Positions 15,591-25,263 of a DNA stretch of 64,000 nucleotides are shown one piece after another. The position numbers and the translations under genes are program-made. The DNA lies in the NCBI RefSeq assembly GCF_005281345.1, contig NZ_SZXJ01000078.1:158766-222765 (forward strand), read 5' to 3'. The notes beneath the pieces were generated by a model that worked only from the letters and a program-made list of their open reading frames with translations, was not told the origin of the DNA and did no database searches. Within the stretch, counting starts at the first letter, position 1. Each line of letters opens with the position of its first letter. This stretch comes from Citrobacter sp. wls619 (lineage in GTDB: Bacteria; Pseudomonadota; Gammaproteobacteria; Enterobacterales; Enterobacteriaceae).

Positions 15591-15622
15591 TTGGGCTTCT
15601 TGCCCATATCCTGAGGATCGTT
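15591..15622 (-). promoter_or_regulatory. Conserved two-hairpin leader element, capsid copy
   Basis: 32 bases ending 18 bases before the capsid ATG. On the minus strand it reads AACGA, then an interrupted palindrome ATCCT-C-AGGAT, then a hairpin TGGGC-N5-GCCCA. 26 of 32 bases match the copy in front of terS. The two differences that flank CCTCAGG are complementary (T with A here, A with T there), so base pairing is conserved. Position between the promoter and the ribosome-binding site points to an RNA element. Confidence 0.75.
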
Positions 15623-15651
15623 GAAATGATTTTTTGCATTAAATCGTCGCG

Positions 15652-15681
15652 ATTAGATCATTGATTTTTGTTATATGTCAA
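15652..15681 (-). promoter_or_regulatory. Sigma-70-type promoter of the capsid gene
   Basis: Minus strand: -35 TTGACA (15676-15681), 18-base spacer, -10 TCTAAT (15652-15657). It gives an mRNA leader of about 70 bases that contains the conserved element. The -35 overlaps the end of the upstream ejection-protein gene. Confidence 0.7.
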
Positions 15682-17411
15682 TTTATTTTTTTTGCTGCTG
15701 CCTCTATTTCCGCCCTTTCCTCCCTCCCAACCACACGGCGAACCACGGCGCGTGTCACTTTTTGTGCTACAGCTCTACTAACTGGCGCAGCAACAGCCCC
15801 AACCGGACCACCAAACATAAATCCCGCCCCCACTTGTGCAGCCGTATTATCCAGCGCCTTATCAGTCATTGTCTCATCCCTCACCCCCGGCAATGACGCT
15901 CGAATAGCCTCTAGCTGCTCATAAAGACGCATAGCCTTCGCACCGCGTTGCGCGGCATCATGCGTGTGCGTCATAGCCCAATAAATAGCCCGTTCATCTT
16001 CGGGTATATCAGACCATTTTACGCCATTAGCTTTAATGCCTTTTGCGTCATTCATAACCGACTTAACGTTTTTTTGTATCTTGTCTAACAGTTTGATTTT
16101 ATGGTCTAAAGCTGTCTGCACATTCCTCTCGCCAGCGGCTCGGGCTTCCTGATATTCCGCTGATGTAAGCGATCTCTCTTTAGACAATTCTTTATCCAGC
16201 CTTTCCATTGCGGCGGTGTAGGCATCAGACACCCCGGCGCGGTGCGCTGCCGCCTGCTTTGCTGAAACATACCGCCTCATTTCAGGGTTTAAAATCCCTT
16301 TAGCATCTAGCCATTGCAATGTGTCTGGGGCGTCTTTTACCGCCTCAAGTAGTCGCTTTATATTGACGTGCGGTGACGTTTCAAGAAATCGCTCTAACTC
16401 AAACTTTGTGCCATGTATGTATGATGCGAGCGCATTATAAAACCGCTGTGACGACACATCTTCACCTGAATCTATTTTAGTGATCAGCTCGTTAAGCGGG
16501 TCATGACTGGCTCTCATGACTTGCTCAAATTGACCATAGCCAGATAACTCAGGGTGCTCATCTCCGGGAAAAGGCAGGTGTGGGTTTTCGTAGTCTTCTG
16601 TAAACTCCCTGAACTGCTGCAATGCCTGCTTAGCCGTCATCCCCTTTTCTGCTGTATCAGTTTCTTTCAGCCCGTTAAGAGCGTAGCTCTCGGCCTCGAC
16701 ACCCACCAGCCTATGCGCTATTTTTTGGTTATATTCATCCAACCATTGCGCCTGCTGAGCCGTTAGCGCGTCAACACGATCCGTTTGGCGCTGCCCTGCC
16801 TTTATCGCCTTTTCTGCCTCTTGCTCTCTGCTAACCTCCGTTACTGGGGATTCATCAACATACTTTTCAGCGTTTGCAATATCCTCAGGCGCTTCTACAT
16901 GCCCCAAACGCCCTTTTAGGTATTGAACTGCAGACGGCGTAAATCGCTCTAATACAGGTGCGGCTAACTTTCCTACCGTGTGGATAACCCCAGGTAAAAC
17001 CGCTGCCGTCGCCATGTTTGTAGCTACATCATTATTTTTTCCATCAACGATGTTTTCAGCCTCGGATTGCACCCCTGCCGTAGCTGCATTAAGCACCGAG
17101 TCAACACCCGCTCGCGCCACCCATGACAACCCTCGTGCGCCCGGTACAACAAACCCCGCCGCCACGTCACGAACGTCATGCTGCAATTCAACTGGTACAC
17201 TATGCGCGTAATCGTTGATGCTCGCTGCCATCTTCGCTTGCGTCGCATTACCCTTGCCACCTACTGCCTTATAGATTTCAGGGTAATCCGCAAAATCCAT
17301 TGGTGTTGCGTAGCCCTTTTGCACTGCTCTCTTCGCAATGTCGGTATCACTGGTTCCGTCAGGGATGTTATTCATCGTAAAGCCGTTTGGCAGCTCCATT
17401 GAGAAAGGCAT
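15678..17411 (-). CDS. Large internal virion (ejection-type) protein
   Basis: 577 residues. The beginning MELPNGFTMNNIPDGTSDTDIAKRAVQKGYAT is a short fold found at the start of several phage internal proteins. Residues about 90-150 are alanine/glycine rich and amphipathic (VAAGFVVPGARGLSWVARAGVDSVLNAATAG), then long helical regions, and an alanine-rich hydrophobic segment near the end (AAQVGAGFMFGGPVGAVAAPVSRAVAQ). Such proteins leave the head before DNA and build a channel through the envelope. Shares one base with the upstream gene. Confidence 0.65.
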   Translation of the reverse strand: MPFSMELPNGFTMNNIPDGTSDTDIAKRAVQKGYATPMDFADYPEIYKAVGGKGNATQAKMAASINDYAHSVPVELQHDVRDVAAGFVVPGARGLSWVARAGVDSVLNAATAGVQSEAENIVDGKNNDVATNMATAAVLPGVIHTVGKLAAPVLERFTPSAVQYLKGRLGHVEAPEDIANAEKYVDESPVTEVSREQEAEKAIKAGQRQTDRVDALTAQQAQWLDEYNQKIAHRLVGVEAESYALNGLKETDTAEKGMTAKQALQQFREFTEDYENPHLPFPGDEHPELSGYGQFEQVMRASHDPLNELITKIDSGEDVSSQRFYNALASYIHGTKFELERFLETSPHVNIKRLLEAVKDAPDTLQWLDAKGILNPEMRRYVSAKQAAAHRAGVSDAYTAAMERLDKELSKERSLTSAEYQEARAAGERNVQTALDHKIKLLDKIQKNVKSVMNDAKGIKANGVKWSDIPEDERAIYWAMTHTHDAAQRGAKAMRLYEQLEAIRASLPGVRDETMTDKALDNTAAQVGAGFMFGGPVGAVAAPVSRAVAQKVTRAVVRRVVGREERAEIEAAAKKIN

Positions 17412-18814
17412 TAGTAATCCCCGCTGCTCTGTTTAGGTTGTCCTGCGTTCTCGCCAAACTTACGAACCTCTGGCGCTACACGATTAACGTACTGCTGCGC
17501 GGCCTGCGTGGTCGTGATTGTGCCGTCATTCAGCGCCCTGATTGTGTCAGGCGAAACATGAAACGCAGCCACCAGCGCACCCATCACCTCTGGATTGTCC
17601 AGATCGTATCCCTTCGATTGTACCGTGTCCTGTACGTGCTGCATGTGGCTCTCTGCCTGAGCAGTTGCATTTTTCTTCGTCAAATCAATCATTTGTTGTC
17701 GGTCTGCGTCTGTCATACCCTCGCCAAGAAACGACTTAACAGCCCCATACGCCTTATCCACCATGCCCGTTGACATTTCACGCTGCACAGCATGATTTTG
17801 CGTGACTCGCGGCGACAAGTTAGGCGACTCGCCAACCTGAAATTGCATAGCGCGTTGCGTGTCACCTCCCGAGTTGTAAGGCGCTGCCGCTACTTTTTGT
17901 GCGGCTTCCAGCACCTTATCAAACATCGCTGTTTGAGCGCTCTCACTGGTTCGCAGGTTTTTGGCGCTGGCTATCTGCTGAATGGCCCCCTTTAAAATCG
18001 CCCCGTGATAAGCCCGCCCCGCCGCCGCGATGTAAGCAGCTCTCTCTTGCGGGTCTGTAATTTCCTGCGGCACTTGGACCTGCGCCGGATTGAATGACGC
18101 ATTTTGCAGTGTTGGCTGACCACCAGCCGCTAATTGCTCGCCAGCCTGCGCACCCTGCTTAGCCAATGCTGAGATACGTGCACTTCCTGCGTTCTGCAGT
18201 GCGATATTTTCCATCACCCCCTCATGTCTCATTTGGTCATTATGGAAAACCGCGCTCTGCTCTCTCGCTAAACGCCCCTGTTCCATCTGGTCTTTATGAA
18301 ACCCTTCGCGCTGCTCTCGATCCGCTTGACGCTCTTCCGTGTCAACCTGCCTGTCTAACGCTTTCTGCATACGGTCTGCTTCTTTGTCCAACTCCTTGTT
18401 ATCGCCCGTTTGGTACCAGTTCAGAATCGCTGGGGCGCTAAAGCCCTTCTCGTGCAACTCCATGATGTAATCGCCACGCTGTCTCAGGTCGTAGCCGTGG
18501 TCATGCACCGCCAGCGCCGCCGACATACCACCAGCAATACCCGCAGCGGCGTTACCCGTCACCAGAGCCGTTACCAGCCCCATAAGGCCTGACGCCATCC
18601 ACATTTGATGTGATATCTCTTCTTCACTTGGTGGACTTACCTTTGGAATTCCGTTATAAGCCGCCTGTGCCTGCTCAATGAGCTGTTGAGTCTGGATTAC
18701 GTACGGGACGTTGCTACCCTGATTGGGTGTCACGCTCTGCCCGTGAATCGCATCCATGTTGATTTGCAGGTTTTCATTCTCGCGTTGTTGCTGCAGGTCG
18801 GTTACGGCTGTCAT
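17411..18814 (-). CDS. Internal virion protein with long coiled coil
   Basis: 467 residues. A hydrophobic glycine-rich segment (GLMGLVTALVTGNAAAGIAGGMSAALAV, about 70-97) is followed by a highly charged coiled coil (about 125-200, with HKDQMEQGRLAREQSAVFHNDQMRHE). The composition matches ejection proteins of podoviruses such as P22 gp16 or T7 internal core proteins in general style, without a specific match. Overlaps the upstream gene by 4 bases. Confidence 0.6.
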   Translation of the reverse strand: MTAVTDLQQQRENENLQINMDAIHGQSVTPNQGSNVPYVIQTQQLIEQAQAAYNGIPKVSPPSEEEISHQMWMASGLMGLVTALVTGNAAAGIAGGMSAALAVHDHGYDLRQRGDYIMELHEKGFSAPAILNWYQTGDNKELDKEADRMQKALDRQVDTEERQADREQREGFHKDQMEQGRLAREQSAVFHNDQMRHEGVMENIALQNAGSARISALAKQGAQAGEQLAAGGQPTLQNASFNPAQVQVPQEITDPQERAAYIAAAGRAYHGAILKGAIQQIASAKNLRTSESAQTAMFDKVLEAAQKVAAAPYNSGGDTQRAMQFQVGESPNLSPRVTQNHAVQREMSTGMVDKAYGAVKSFLGEGMTDADRQQMIDLTKKNATAQAESHMQHVQDTVQSKGYDLDNPEVMGALVAAFHVSPDTIRALNDGTITTTQAAQQYVNRVAPEVRKFGENAGQPKQSSGDY

Positions 18815-19320
18815 TTGTTAGTCTCCACTAATTTTTGACCTTTCATTGCTTTGCTCATGGTCTGCTGGTAACTGGAAGACTTAGCCCCAGCCCCTTTTGG
18901 TTTACCCATTGCTTTTGCTTCTTTGTAGTTGTTGCTCATGCACGTATAAATCAGCTCTTCTCCGCGCTGCTGCGTTATTTTTCCGTCTAAAACGCTCTGG
19001 TATATCTCCTTTAAAACCCCATCAATCTTGTCTGTCTTAAGTCCGAACATGGGGTAGTTTTCTGCCATCGTTTCCGGTGACATAGAGCCACGAAATTTCA
19101 TGAGGTCGGGAACGTTGTAATTAGCCTCCGGCGTTTTCGTCCACATGACCTCATTAGCGTTCGGGTCGTATTCCTGTTGCCACCCTTCCTGCTTTGCCCA
19201 TTGGTATTTGATGGGGTCATTCTCTGCCGTGGTTCCGGTGGTATTGTGCGATGCCAAAATCTCACTGGCTCTCGTGTTGTACTGCTCAAATAGCTGGTCA
19301 AACTGCTGGTTAATATTCAT
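18811..19320 (-). CDS. Virion-module protein of unknown function
   Basis: 169 residues, soluble, with a basic C-terminus (KGAGAKSSSYQQTMSKAMKGQKLVE). Not recognised. It lies between probable ejection proteins, so an internal or assembly role is likely. The 65-base gap upstream contains a hairpin with GU pairs on the minus strand (GCGTTGG/CCGGCGC). Confidence 0.55.
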   Translation of the reverse strand: MNINQQFDQLFEQYNTRASEILASHNTTGTTAENDPIKYQWAKQEGWQQEYDPNANEVMWTKTPEANYNVPDLMKFRGSMSPETMAENYPMFGLKTDKIDGVLKEIYQSVLDGKITQQRGEELIYTCMSNNYKEAKAMGKPKGAGAKSSSYQQTMSKAMKGQKLVETNK

Positions 19321-19385
19321 GGTTTCTCAGTTTTTTATTCTGCGCCGGTCAACTGGCCAACGCAGTTTTGTAGTTGATTGTTCTG

Positions 19386-19799
19386 TTACAGCAGGTTTTT
19401 AAATCCACTCAGCCCTTGTAGCGGGTCACCGCCTGCCAGCCCCTCCACCTCGTTAATTACCGAGCCGTTAGATCCTGCGCTGGCCTGAACTCCATGACCC
19501 GACCCACCCAGCGGGGCGCGTTGTTGGTATTTCGGGGTCATTGCCGCCTTTAATATCCCTGGCATTTGTTTACTCAGCGCCTGCATTGTCCAGTCTTTCA
19601 AACCACCGAAAACAGAGTCACCGCCAGCCATGGAGGTTGCGCTTACCCCTGATGCGAGTTGGTCTATCGTGGAGTCGGCAACCTTAGCCACATCAGCCGC
19701 CGAGTCTCCCATGCCGAGAAACTCAGCCACATCACCACCAGCCTCTACAATTGCCGAACCAGCCGCCGATGCCATTTCTTCGATTGATGCCATTACCAT
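19386..19799 (-). CDS. Small virion-module protein
   Basis: 137 residues, alanine/serine rich (EEMASAAGSAIVEAGGDVAEFLGMGDSAADVAKVADS), predicted amphipathic helices and glycine-rich end. Likely internal virion component by composition and position. Overlaps the upstream gene by 7 bases. Confidence 0.55.
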   Translation of the reverse strand: MVMASIEEMASAAGSAIVEAGGDVAEFLGMGDSAADVAKVADSTIDQLASGVSATSMAGGDSVFGGLKDWTMQALSKQMPGILKAAMTPKYQQRAPLGGSGHGVQASAGSNGSVINEVEGLAGGDPLQGLSGFKNLL

Positions 19800-20656
19800 A
19801 AACCGCCTCCCGTTCCGTTCGTTGTCGACGTTGTGTCGGTTGTTGTGTCAATTCCTGCTGCTGGCAGTATTTCTTGCATCAATACAGAGAAATCAATCAA
19901 ATCCATGTTGTTGTTAATCATGTCATTCTTGCGATTATTGTTGGCAGTCTGCTGATTAAACCACTGCTCAAATAGCCCGGCGTTAAACTGGTTTTTCTCT
20001 CCAGACGCCGCCATTTTTGTCCCGGTCTGGAATATTGAGCCGCCAGCACTTAGCAACTGATCCAGAAGACCCACCTCACCTGACATAGCGCCAGTTGTCA
20101 GGCCAACGGAGCCTTTCAGAATCTTCATAGCAAGGTCGCTTTCCTGAGTGACCATGCTATTAGCGCCGCTCGACAATACGGCGTTTCTCGCGCTATCAGC
20201 CGAGCTACTGCCACTTACAGCAGTTGATGCCATTGTTGATTGAGCGGTATTGCCGAACTCCGCACCCATTTCACTGTAAACGCTATCTTCAATTGCACTG
20301 TCTTGCGTATCCATGAAGTCGCTAGCGCCGTTGTACAGCCCCGTAACGCCGCTCATGAACTGCGTCTTGCCGTTACCCTCTAATAACCCCTGAATTTCCC
20401 CTAGCGCCTCATCAACCAGGCTTGCGCCGCCTTTAGCGATAGATGTACCCGTATCAATGGCCTTTCCGCTTCCTGCTCGCTCCAGCGCTGCTTGCTCTGC
20501 CGGAGTCAGGCCGGATACGACGCTATTCTCGTAGTTGATACCGCTGTAGCTGCTAATGAAGTCATTCACTATTGGCTCAAGAGCATCGGCAAGCCATGAC
20601 GTTGTGTGGCTGGTTGAGCTTGATGTGCTGCTTCCGTTACCCGTAATGAGCCCCAT
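19793..20656 (-). CDS. Internal virion or head protein
   Basis: 287 residues, strongly serine/alanine/threonine rich with low-complexity ends (GNGSSTSSSTSHTTSW at the start, TTTDTTSTTNGTGGGLW at the end). Predicted mainly helical with small hydrophobic faces, a style common to podovirus ejection proteins. It shares one base with the scaffold gene. No specific family recognised. Confidence 0.55.
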   Translation of the reverse strand: MGLITGNGSSTSSSTSHTTSWLADALEPIVNDFISSYSGINYENSVVSGLTPAEQAALERAGSGKAIDTGTSIAKGGASLVDEALGEIQGLLEGNGKTQFMSGVTGLYNGASDFMDTQDSAIEDSVYSEMGAEFGNTAQSTMASTAVSGSSSADSARNAVLSSGANSMVTQESDLAMKILKGSVGLTTGAMSGEVGLLDQLLSAGGSIFQTGTKMAASGEKNQFNAGLFEQWFNQQTANNNRKNDMINNNMDLIDFSVLMQEILPAAGIDTTTDTTSTTNGTGGGLW

Positions 20657-21561
20657 TATTTGTACTTATCCCCCCACACCTTCTCACCGAATGACAGTCC
20701 GCGCTTCGCCTGCGGCTGCTCTGCTTTGGGCTGAGTTCGTGGCGTTTTCAGTGCCATGGTTGTTTTCTTCTGTAGTTTTTTCGCCGCCTCTTCACGTCCG
20801 GCTCGGTAAATCATTGCGTCCCTCACAATCTCCATGAATGCCGGGCTAATTGCGTCAGCGTATGCCGCCTCCGGCATCACCTTTTTAGCCAGGGCATCCA
20901 CGGCGATGATGTGCTCGCGCTTCCATCCCGCTTTTGTCAGGGCCATTACGGTTTGCTTGGCGTTGTGTTTGCGCGTCCGGTTAATGGCGTTATCACGAAG
21001 GGTTTTCTCTTCGCTGGCGATCGCTTCCAGCTCGCGCTTTCTACCTCTCGCGTCGCGGAGTTGCATGTGTGCCGCCTGGTATTGCTGTGACGTCAGCTTT
21101 CCTGATGCAAGATGCGCCTCCAATTGCTCAATCTCTTTGTCACACTCAGTTACCGCCAGAAGCATTGCGCGTTCAAGCTTTTCGCCGTGCTCATTGACTG
21201 AGTCAGCCAGCGGGGCTACGGACTGGTTGTATCGCTGGTTTGTCTCCAGTTCGCGTAGTGCGTTTTCAACCTGCTCCGGCGTGTATTTAGTGCCTGAAAA
21301 CTCATAAAACTCTACGCCGCCGTCCCCTTCGCCTTCTCCAGAATCTCCCTGAGTCGGGGTGCCATCGTCGGTGATACCGATAGCGATTTCCTCTGACTCT
21401 CCAGATGGTTTTCCATCTCCCTCTGTGCTGCTCGGTTCGATTTCTTTTGCCTGTTGGCGGTTTGTAGCCCGAAGTACAGCCTGTGCAAGAGCTGACCGTC
21501 CGATTCCTCCCACGGCAGGCGCTTTGCTTTTGTTTTCGGTGTTGGTGTTTTCATTTTCCAT
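20656..21561 (-). CDS. Scaffolding-type head assembly protein
   Basis: 301 residues: acidic N-terminal third (EGDGKPSGESEEIAIGITDDG), a FSGTKYTPEQVENALRELETNQRY motif, a long helical coiled coil (about 110-190) and a basic C-terminus (KKLQKKTTMALKTPRTQPKAE) that would contact capsid subunits. It follows the portal gene by one base, as scaffolds usually do. The capsid gene lies 5 kb further on, which is unusual. Confidence 0.7.
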   Translation of the reverse strand: MENENTNTENKSKAPAVGGIGRSALAQAVLRATNRQQAKEIEPSSTEGDGKPSGESEEIAIGITDDGTPTQGDSGEGEGDGGVEFYEFSGTKYTPEQVENALRELETNQRYNQSVAPLADSVNEHGEKLERAMLLAVTECDKEIEQLEAHLASGKLTSQQYQAAHMQLRDARGRKRELEAIASEEKTLRDNAINRTRKHNAKQTVMALTKAGWKREHIIAVDALAKKVMPEAAYADAISPAFMEIVRDAMIYRAGREEAAKKLQKKTTMALKTPRTQPKAEQPQAKRGLSFGEKVWGDKYK

Positions 21562-21562
21562 T

Positions 21563-23569
21563 TCATGCCTCTTGGGTGTTGTCGATGCGCTCTTGTTCCT
21601 GCGCGTTCTTGGTTACTTCGTTTGCTGAGTTCTGCTCCAGCTCCTGAGCCTTGAGCAGCGTGTCAACCATGCTGATTTTGGTTTCCGCGTCCATCTGCTT
21701 GATGGTGGCAAGGTCTTTCAATGCCTCGTTTAGTTTCTTGGCAACATCAGCCTTCATGTCACTTACTTTGGCCTCTGCCAGCCCGGTAGCGGCGATTTGC
21801 TCGCGAGCTTTACCGATGGTGATTAGTGCCGTAATGAGTTGCTCAACCTTTGACGGTTTCGGCATATCTTCAGGTGCGGTGATATAGCGGCTAACGTCCT
21901 CCTGCCCGGTAGCAACCCGGAGATAATCGGCGTAGATGTTGTATACGTTTTCAGGCTGGAAATTTTTCGGGAGCGTGCCGAGCTGCGCGGCTGTTTCATA
22001 CGCAGATTTAACATTAGATGCGGCCTTGGCTGCGTCATAAACCGACTTAATGTCAGCAGTCAGGCCAATGTCTGAACGAATCAACTTGAGCGGGATGTGA
22101 TCAGAACCAAGCTTCACGGATGCGCCGATTTCCTGCATAACCATCAGCAACTTGCGATACAACGGAATAACGAACGTCTCCGCTATGGTTTCTGCGATCT
22201 GGTTCTCATTCAGTTCCTGTTTGTCCTGGGTCAGTGCAATGGCTGTTCCGGATGCCTGGCTGTTTTCTTCCAGCGCCTGAGCCTGTCCGGCACTCCCCTG
22301 AATGGTCGCCTGCACATCCTCGTTAATCTCTTCATTAAGGAGTTGCATAGCGTTAGGAACGTCCGTTCCCTGTAATTTTTGAATGGCGTTAGGGCTGCGA
22401 ACGTTATACGCCGCACCGGGACCACGATCATTCAGGAACACCGCAAGGCCGTCAGGCTCCATGTTGTTTTCCTGATAGGTATATTCCCCATATGCCGCAC
22501 CGTCTGCGCTGCGCTGAATGGCTCGCATCGCACGCGTTTTGTTGGTTTGCGCGGTGATGCACATGTCATAGAGCGACTCTGACCACGCAGAACCGGAGAC
22601 AATCGACATACCACCTAGAATCAGTGGGTTAACGTCAACTTTCTCTTGCAGCAGAATATCTGTATCGGTACTGACAACGTGCCATAACTCAGGTGTTTTC
22701 CCTTGATAGCATCCGCGCCAGTAGTGGTGGGTGATTGTAATTTCGCGGTTGTACTCGCTGTACGACAGGTTAGGCGCGTCGATATCTGAATTCATATCAT
22801 CGACAACCAGCAGTTGCTTACTGGTTCCCGCAGTGGAATCAAGCGCCGACTTTTCACCTTTGGCGAGCTTGTTTTTTGGATAGCCGCGCATCTCCCCCTC
22901 AGCAACTGTTATCAACTCGCGATAGGCCGAATAGGTCGCGTCGTCGGTGTTTGTTGCCCTTGGGTGGATGTAGAAATCGGAGAAGGCGATCAGATTGAGG
23001 ACGGGAAACTTGATTGTGCGAGTCCCTTTAATCCAACCGGTTACGGTCTGGTCGTCATTGACTGTGATTTCCTGGTCAATGTTGTACCCAGCCTTCATGA
23101 TGACAGCCGTTTTCACCACCAGCTCGTGAGCCGGAGAATTGTCAAAGTCGTACCTTTCCGTTTCAAACAGCTTTTCGTCATAGCCAACACAGGCGACCTG
23201 ATTACCGGTTATCAGGATCTCTTTGATTGCGGCCATGTAGAGCAACTTTGAGTTATTCACCTTCATTGCGGCGGTGTGCACTGCTTTGGTGATCGCCTTT
23301 GCCAGCTTGCCGCTGGTCAGGTCATCACTATCAAACGTTACCGGGCTGCGATTGCTATTGGTAAACAGCGCAAGCACTGTCGGGTAAATACTTTCAAATG
23401 ATTCCCACATCACGCGAGAGGCGCGAATATCGGTGTCATCCGTTTTAGGTGGCACTTCGCCGCGATACGTCTCGTATGAGAGCGTATAGCGCCCTGTCAC
23501 AGCCTGCTTGAATGTATCAGCCGCCTGAAACTGCGATTGCAGCTCGGCTAACAGTTCGTTTTTGTTCAC
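21563..23569 (-). CDS. Portal protein
   Basis: 668 residues. Large podovirus portal features: N-terminal VMWESFESIYPTVLALFTNSNRSPVTF, the central SGSAWSESLYDMCITAQTNKTRAMRAIQRSADG, and a C-terminal helical barrel-like region (KVEQLITALITIGKAREQIAATGL). The portal forms the dodecameric DNA gate at one head vertex and binds terminase. Overlaps terL by 4 bases and the scaffold follows after one base. Confidence 0.85.
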   Translation of the reverse strand: MNKNELLAELQSQFQAADTFKQAVTGRYTLSYETYRGEVPPKTDDTDIRASRVMWESFESIYPTVLALFTNSNRSPVTFDSDDLTSGKLAKAITKAVHTAAMKVNNSKLLYMAAIKEILITGNQVACVGYDEKLFETERYDFDNSPAHELVVKTAVIMKAGYNIDQEITVNDDQTVTGWIKGTRTIKFPVLNLIAFSDFYIHPRATNTDDATYSAYRELITVAEGEMRGYPKNKLAKGEKSALDSTAGTSKQLLVVDDMNSDIDAPNLSYSEYNREITITHHYWRGCYQGKTPELWHVVSTDTDILLQEKVDVNPLILGGMSIVSGSAWSESLYDMCITAQTNKTRAMRAIQRSADGAAYGEYTYQENNMEPDGLAVFLNDRGPGAAYNVRSPNAIQKLQGTDVPNAMQLLNEEINEDVQATIQGSAGQAQALEENSQASGTAIALTQDKQELNENQIAETIAETFVIPLYRKLLMVMQEIGASVKLGSDHIPLKLIRSDIGLTADIKSVYDAAKAASNVKSAYETAAQLGTLPKNFQPENVYNIYADYLRVATGQEDVSRYITAPEDMPKPSKVEQLITALITIGKAREQIAATGLAEAKVSDMKADVAKKLNEALKDLATIKQMDAETKISMVDTLLKAQELEQNSANEVTKNAQEQERIDNTQEA

Positions 23570-25263
23570 AGTTTTTTGGCTCCCGCTTTGCTGTACGCCC
23601 GCATTGCGCGTTTGTAAGGTGATTTGGAGTGATCAACAGGTGGTTGTATTTTGCGTTTAGCTCGCAGCATGGTTACGCCGTCGAATTCCACGCGAGTTGA
23701 GCAATAACGCATAGCGTCAAGATGATGGTTGTTTTTGTCGGACGGCACGGTCTTTTTACCTTCCTTAACCCACTGATACAGGCGCAACTCATGCAGCAGG
23801 CCAGTACAGGTGTTAAATATTTTCAGGTCGTTATCCTGGAACCACTGAGCAAGGAGGGAGATAGAGCCCTGCAGGGTTTTGCGATTGGTATAGCCTGGTA
23901 GTTGCGTTTCGTGTAACTGCCACGCGTCCGGACAGGTAAGCGCCCCGACATCACGCATAACCTCTAAGCGAGTCATGTTGGTTCCTGCCTGCTGCCCGTT
24001 CCCGTCAGATGGTGAAATCACACGAATAGACGGCAAACCAAGACCAACAAACTCCACAGGTTCCTTTCCGGTTGCTTCCTCCCAGTCCTCCGGGGGTAGG
24101 TCGATGATTTTTCTAGCCATGTAGTCAGGCATGTGACTATTGAAATACACCTCAGACTCAGGAACGCCGTATAAATCCTCCCCTTCGCTACTCCACTCCT
24201 GAAACACGTACTTTTTTCCCGTTTCCGGGTCGTATGCCACGAAGAGAATGATTGATGGATCAGCGAGGCCGGAGTATCCAAAGTCCAACCCAGCCAGTAC
24301 CAGCCAATGGTCAGGAATCTTGAAAGGAGTGCAGGTTATTTGCTCATCACTGTACGGGTAGATAGCACCCACACCGAGAACCGGTACACCCTCACTGCGC
24401 ATCTTGCGTTGCCAGTATGGAATACGAGCCTCCATTGACTTCCGGCGCTCCGGTGTGATGTGCGGCGCGTCATTCCAGGTGGCGTTCTGGAAATATATCT
24501 CCCCCGTCTTATCGTGTTTGCACTGGTTGTAGAAATCAGTTGCGCCAACCTCCGGTGTTGCAGTACATGCCACGCACCCCTCGGTATTAGTGGTTCGCGT
24601 GGTGCATTGCGCGATTAATTCCGCCTCCTTTTCGCTTTGTTCATCAACCCATATATACATGACACGCTGACCCATGAAGACCTTCTCATCCTGGGTGGAG
24701 CTATAGAAATGAATCTCTGTCTGTCCACCCGTCGCATCCCATACACGGAACGACTTGACCGTTTCGCCATCAGTAATAAAGCTGTCAAAGTCGATACGTT
24801 CGCGAGGAATGGAGCCTGACCCCATCTCCTTACGCTTACGAGCGTCATTGGTTCCAAGCAATTCTTTTTGGAGCACTTTGCGGGTAGCATCAGTTGAGAT
24901 GCCGATAGCCCACATGATGCGGGTGTCATCTGATGCGCGATCACAACGGAAGCCAGGCCACCACACCGGATACAGCGCCGTTGCTTGAATCGCAAACTCA
25001 ACCGCTTCTCCGTATGTCTTACCAATCTGGTTGGCTGCTGACAGGTAGCGGAGCAAGTAGTTTGCACCAGAACGAAACCAGCGCATCTGGTACTGATAGG
25101 GTTCAAAGAAATCCAGCTTGTAGAACTTGTTGAAATGCGCCGCCAGCCGAAGCAAGTGAATATGCTCGCGCATCTTCCCCTTGCCCTGAGACACGATCAT
25201 CACCGCCAGTGATCGCACACGGTCACGATATTCTCTGGTTGTGAACTCCGGGCGCTCAGTCAC
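23566..25263 (-). CDS. terL: Terminase large subunit
   Basis: 565 residues. ATPase motifs: AANQIGKT (76-83) as Walker A, VMYIWVDE (201-208) as Walker B with catalytic glutamate, and a CTATPE coupling motif near 233-238. The nuclease half starts with LAGLDFGY (Asp327) and continues to HHLDAMRY near the C-terminus. It drives DNA into the prohead and cuts it. Overlaps the small-subunit gene by 8 bases. Confidence 0.92.
   Translation of the reverse strand: MTERPEFTTREYRDRVRSLAVMIVSQGKGKMREHIHLLRLAAHFNKFYKLDFFEPYQYQMRWFRSGANYLLRYLSAANQIGKTYGEAVEFAIQATALYPVWWPGFRCDRASDDTRIMWAIGISTDATRKVLQKELLGTNDARKRKEMGSGSIPRERIDFDSFITDGETVKSFRVWDATGGQTEIHFYSSTQDEKVFMGQRVMYIWVDEQSEKEAELIAQCTTRTTNTEGCVACTATPEVGATDFYNQCKHDKTGEIYFQNATWNDAPHITPERRKSMEARIPYWQRKMRSEGVPVLGVGAIYPYSDEQITCTPFKIPDHWLVLAGLDFGYSGLADPSIILFVAYDPETGKKYVFQEWSSEGEDLYGVPESEVYFNSHMPDYMARKIIDLPPEDWEEATGKEPVEFVGLGLPSIRVISPSDGNGQQAGTNMTRLEVMRDVGALTCPDAWQLHETQLPGYTNRKTLQGSISLLAQWFQDNDLKIFNTCTGLLHELRLYQWVKEGKKTVPSDKNNHHLDAMRYCSTRVEFDGVTMLRAKRKIQPPVDHSKSPYKRAMRAYSKAGAKKL

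Noticed and set aside
11409..21307. Plus-strand frames such as 11409-11858 and 20834-21307
   Set aside because: Antisense shadows of tail and scaffold genes with arginine- and serine-rich composition typical of wrong frames.
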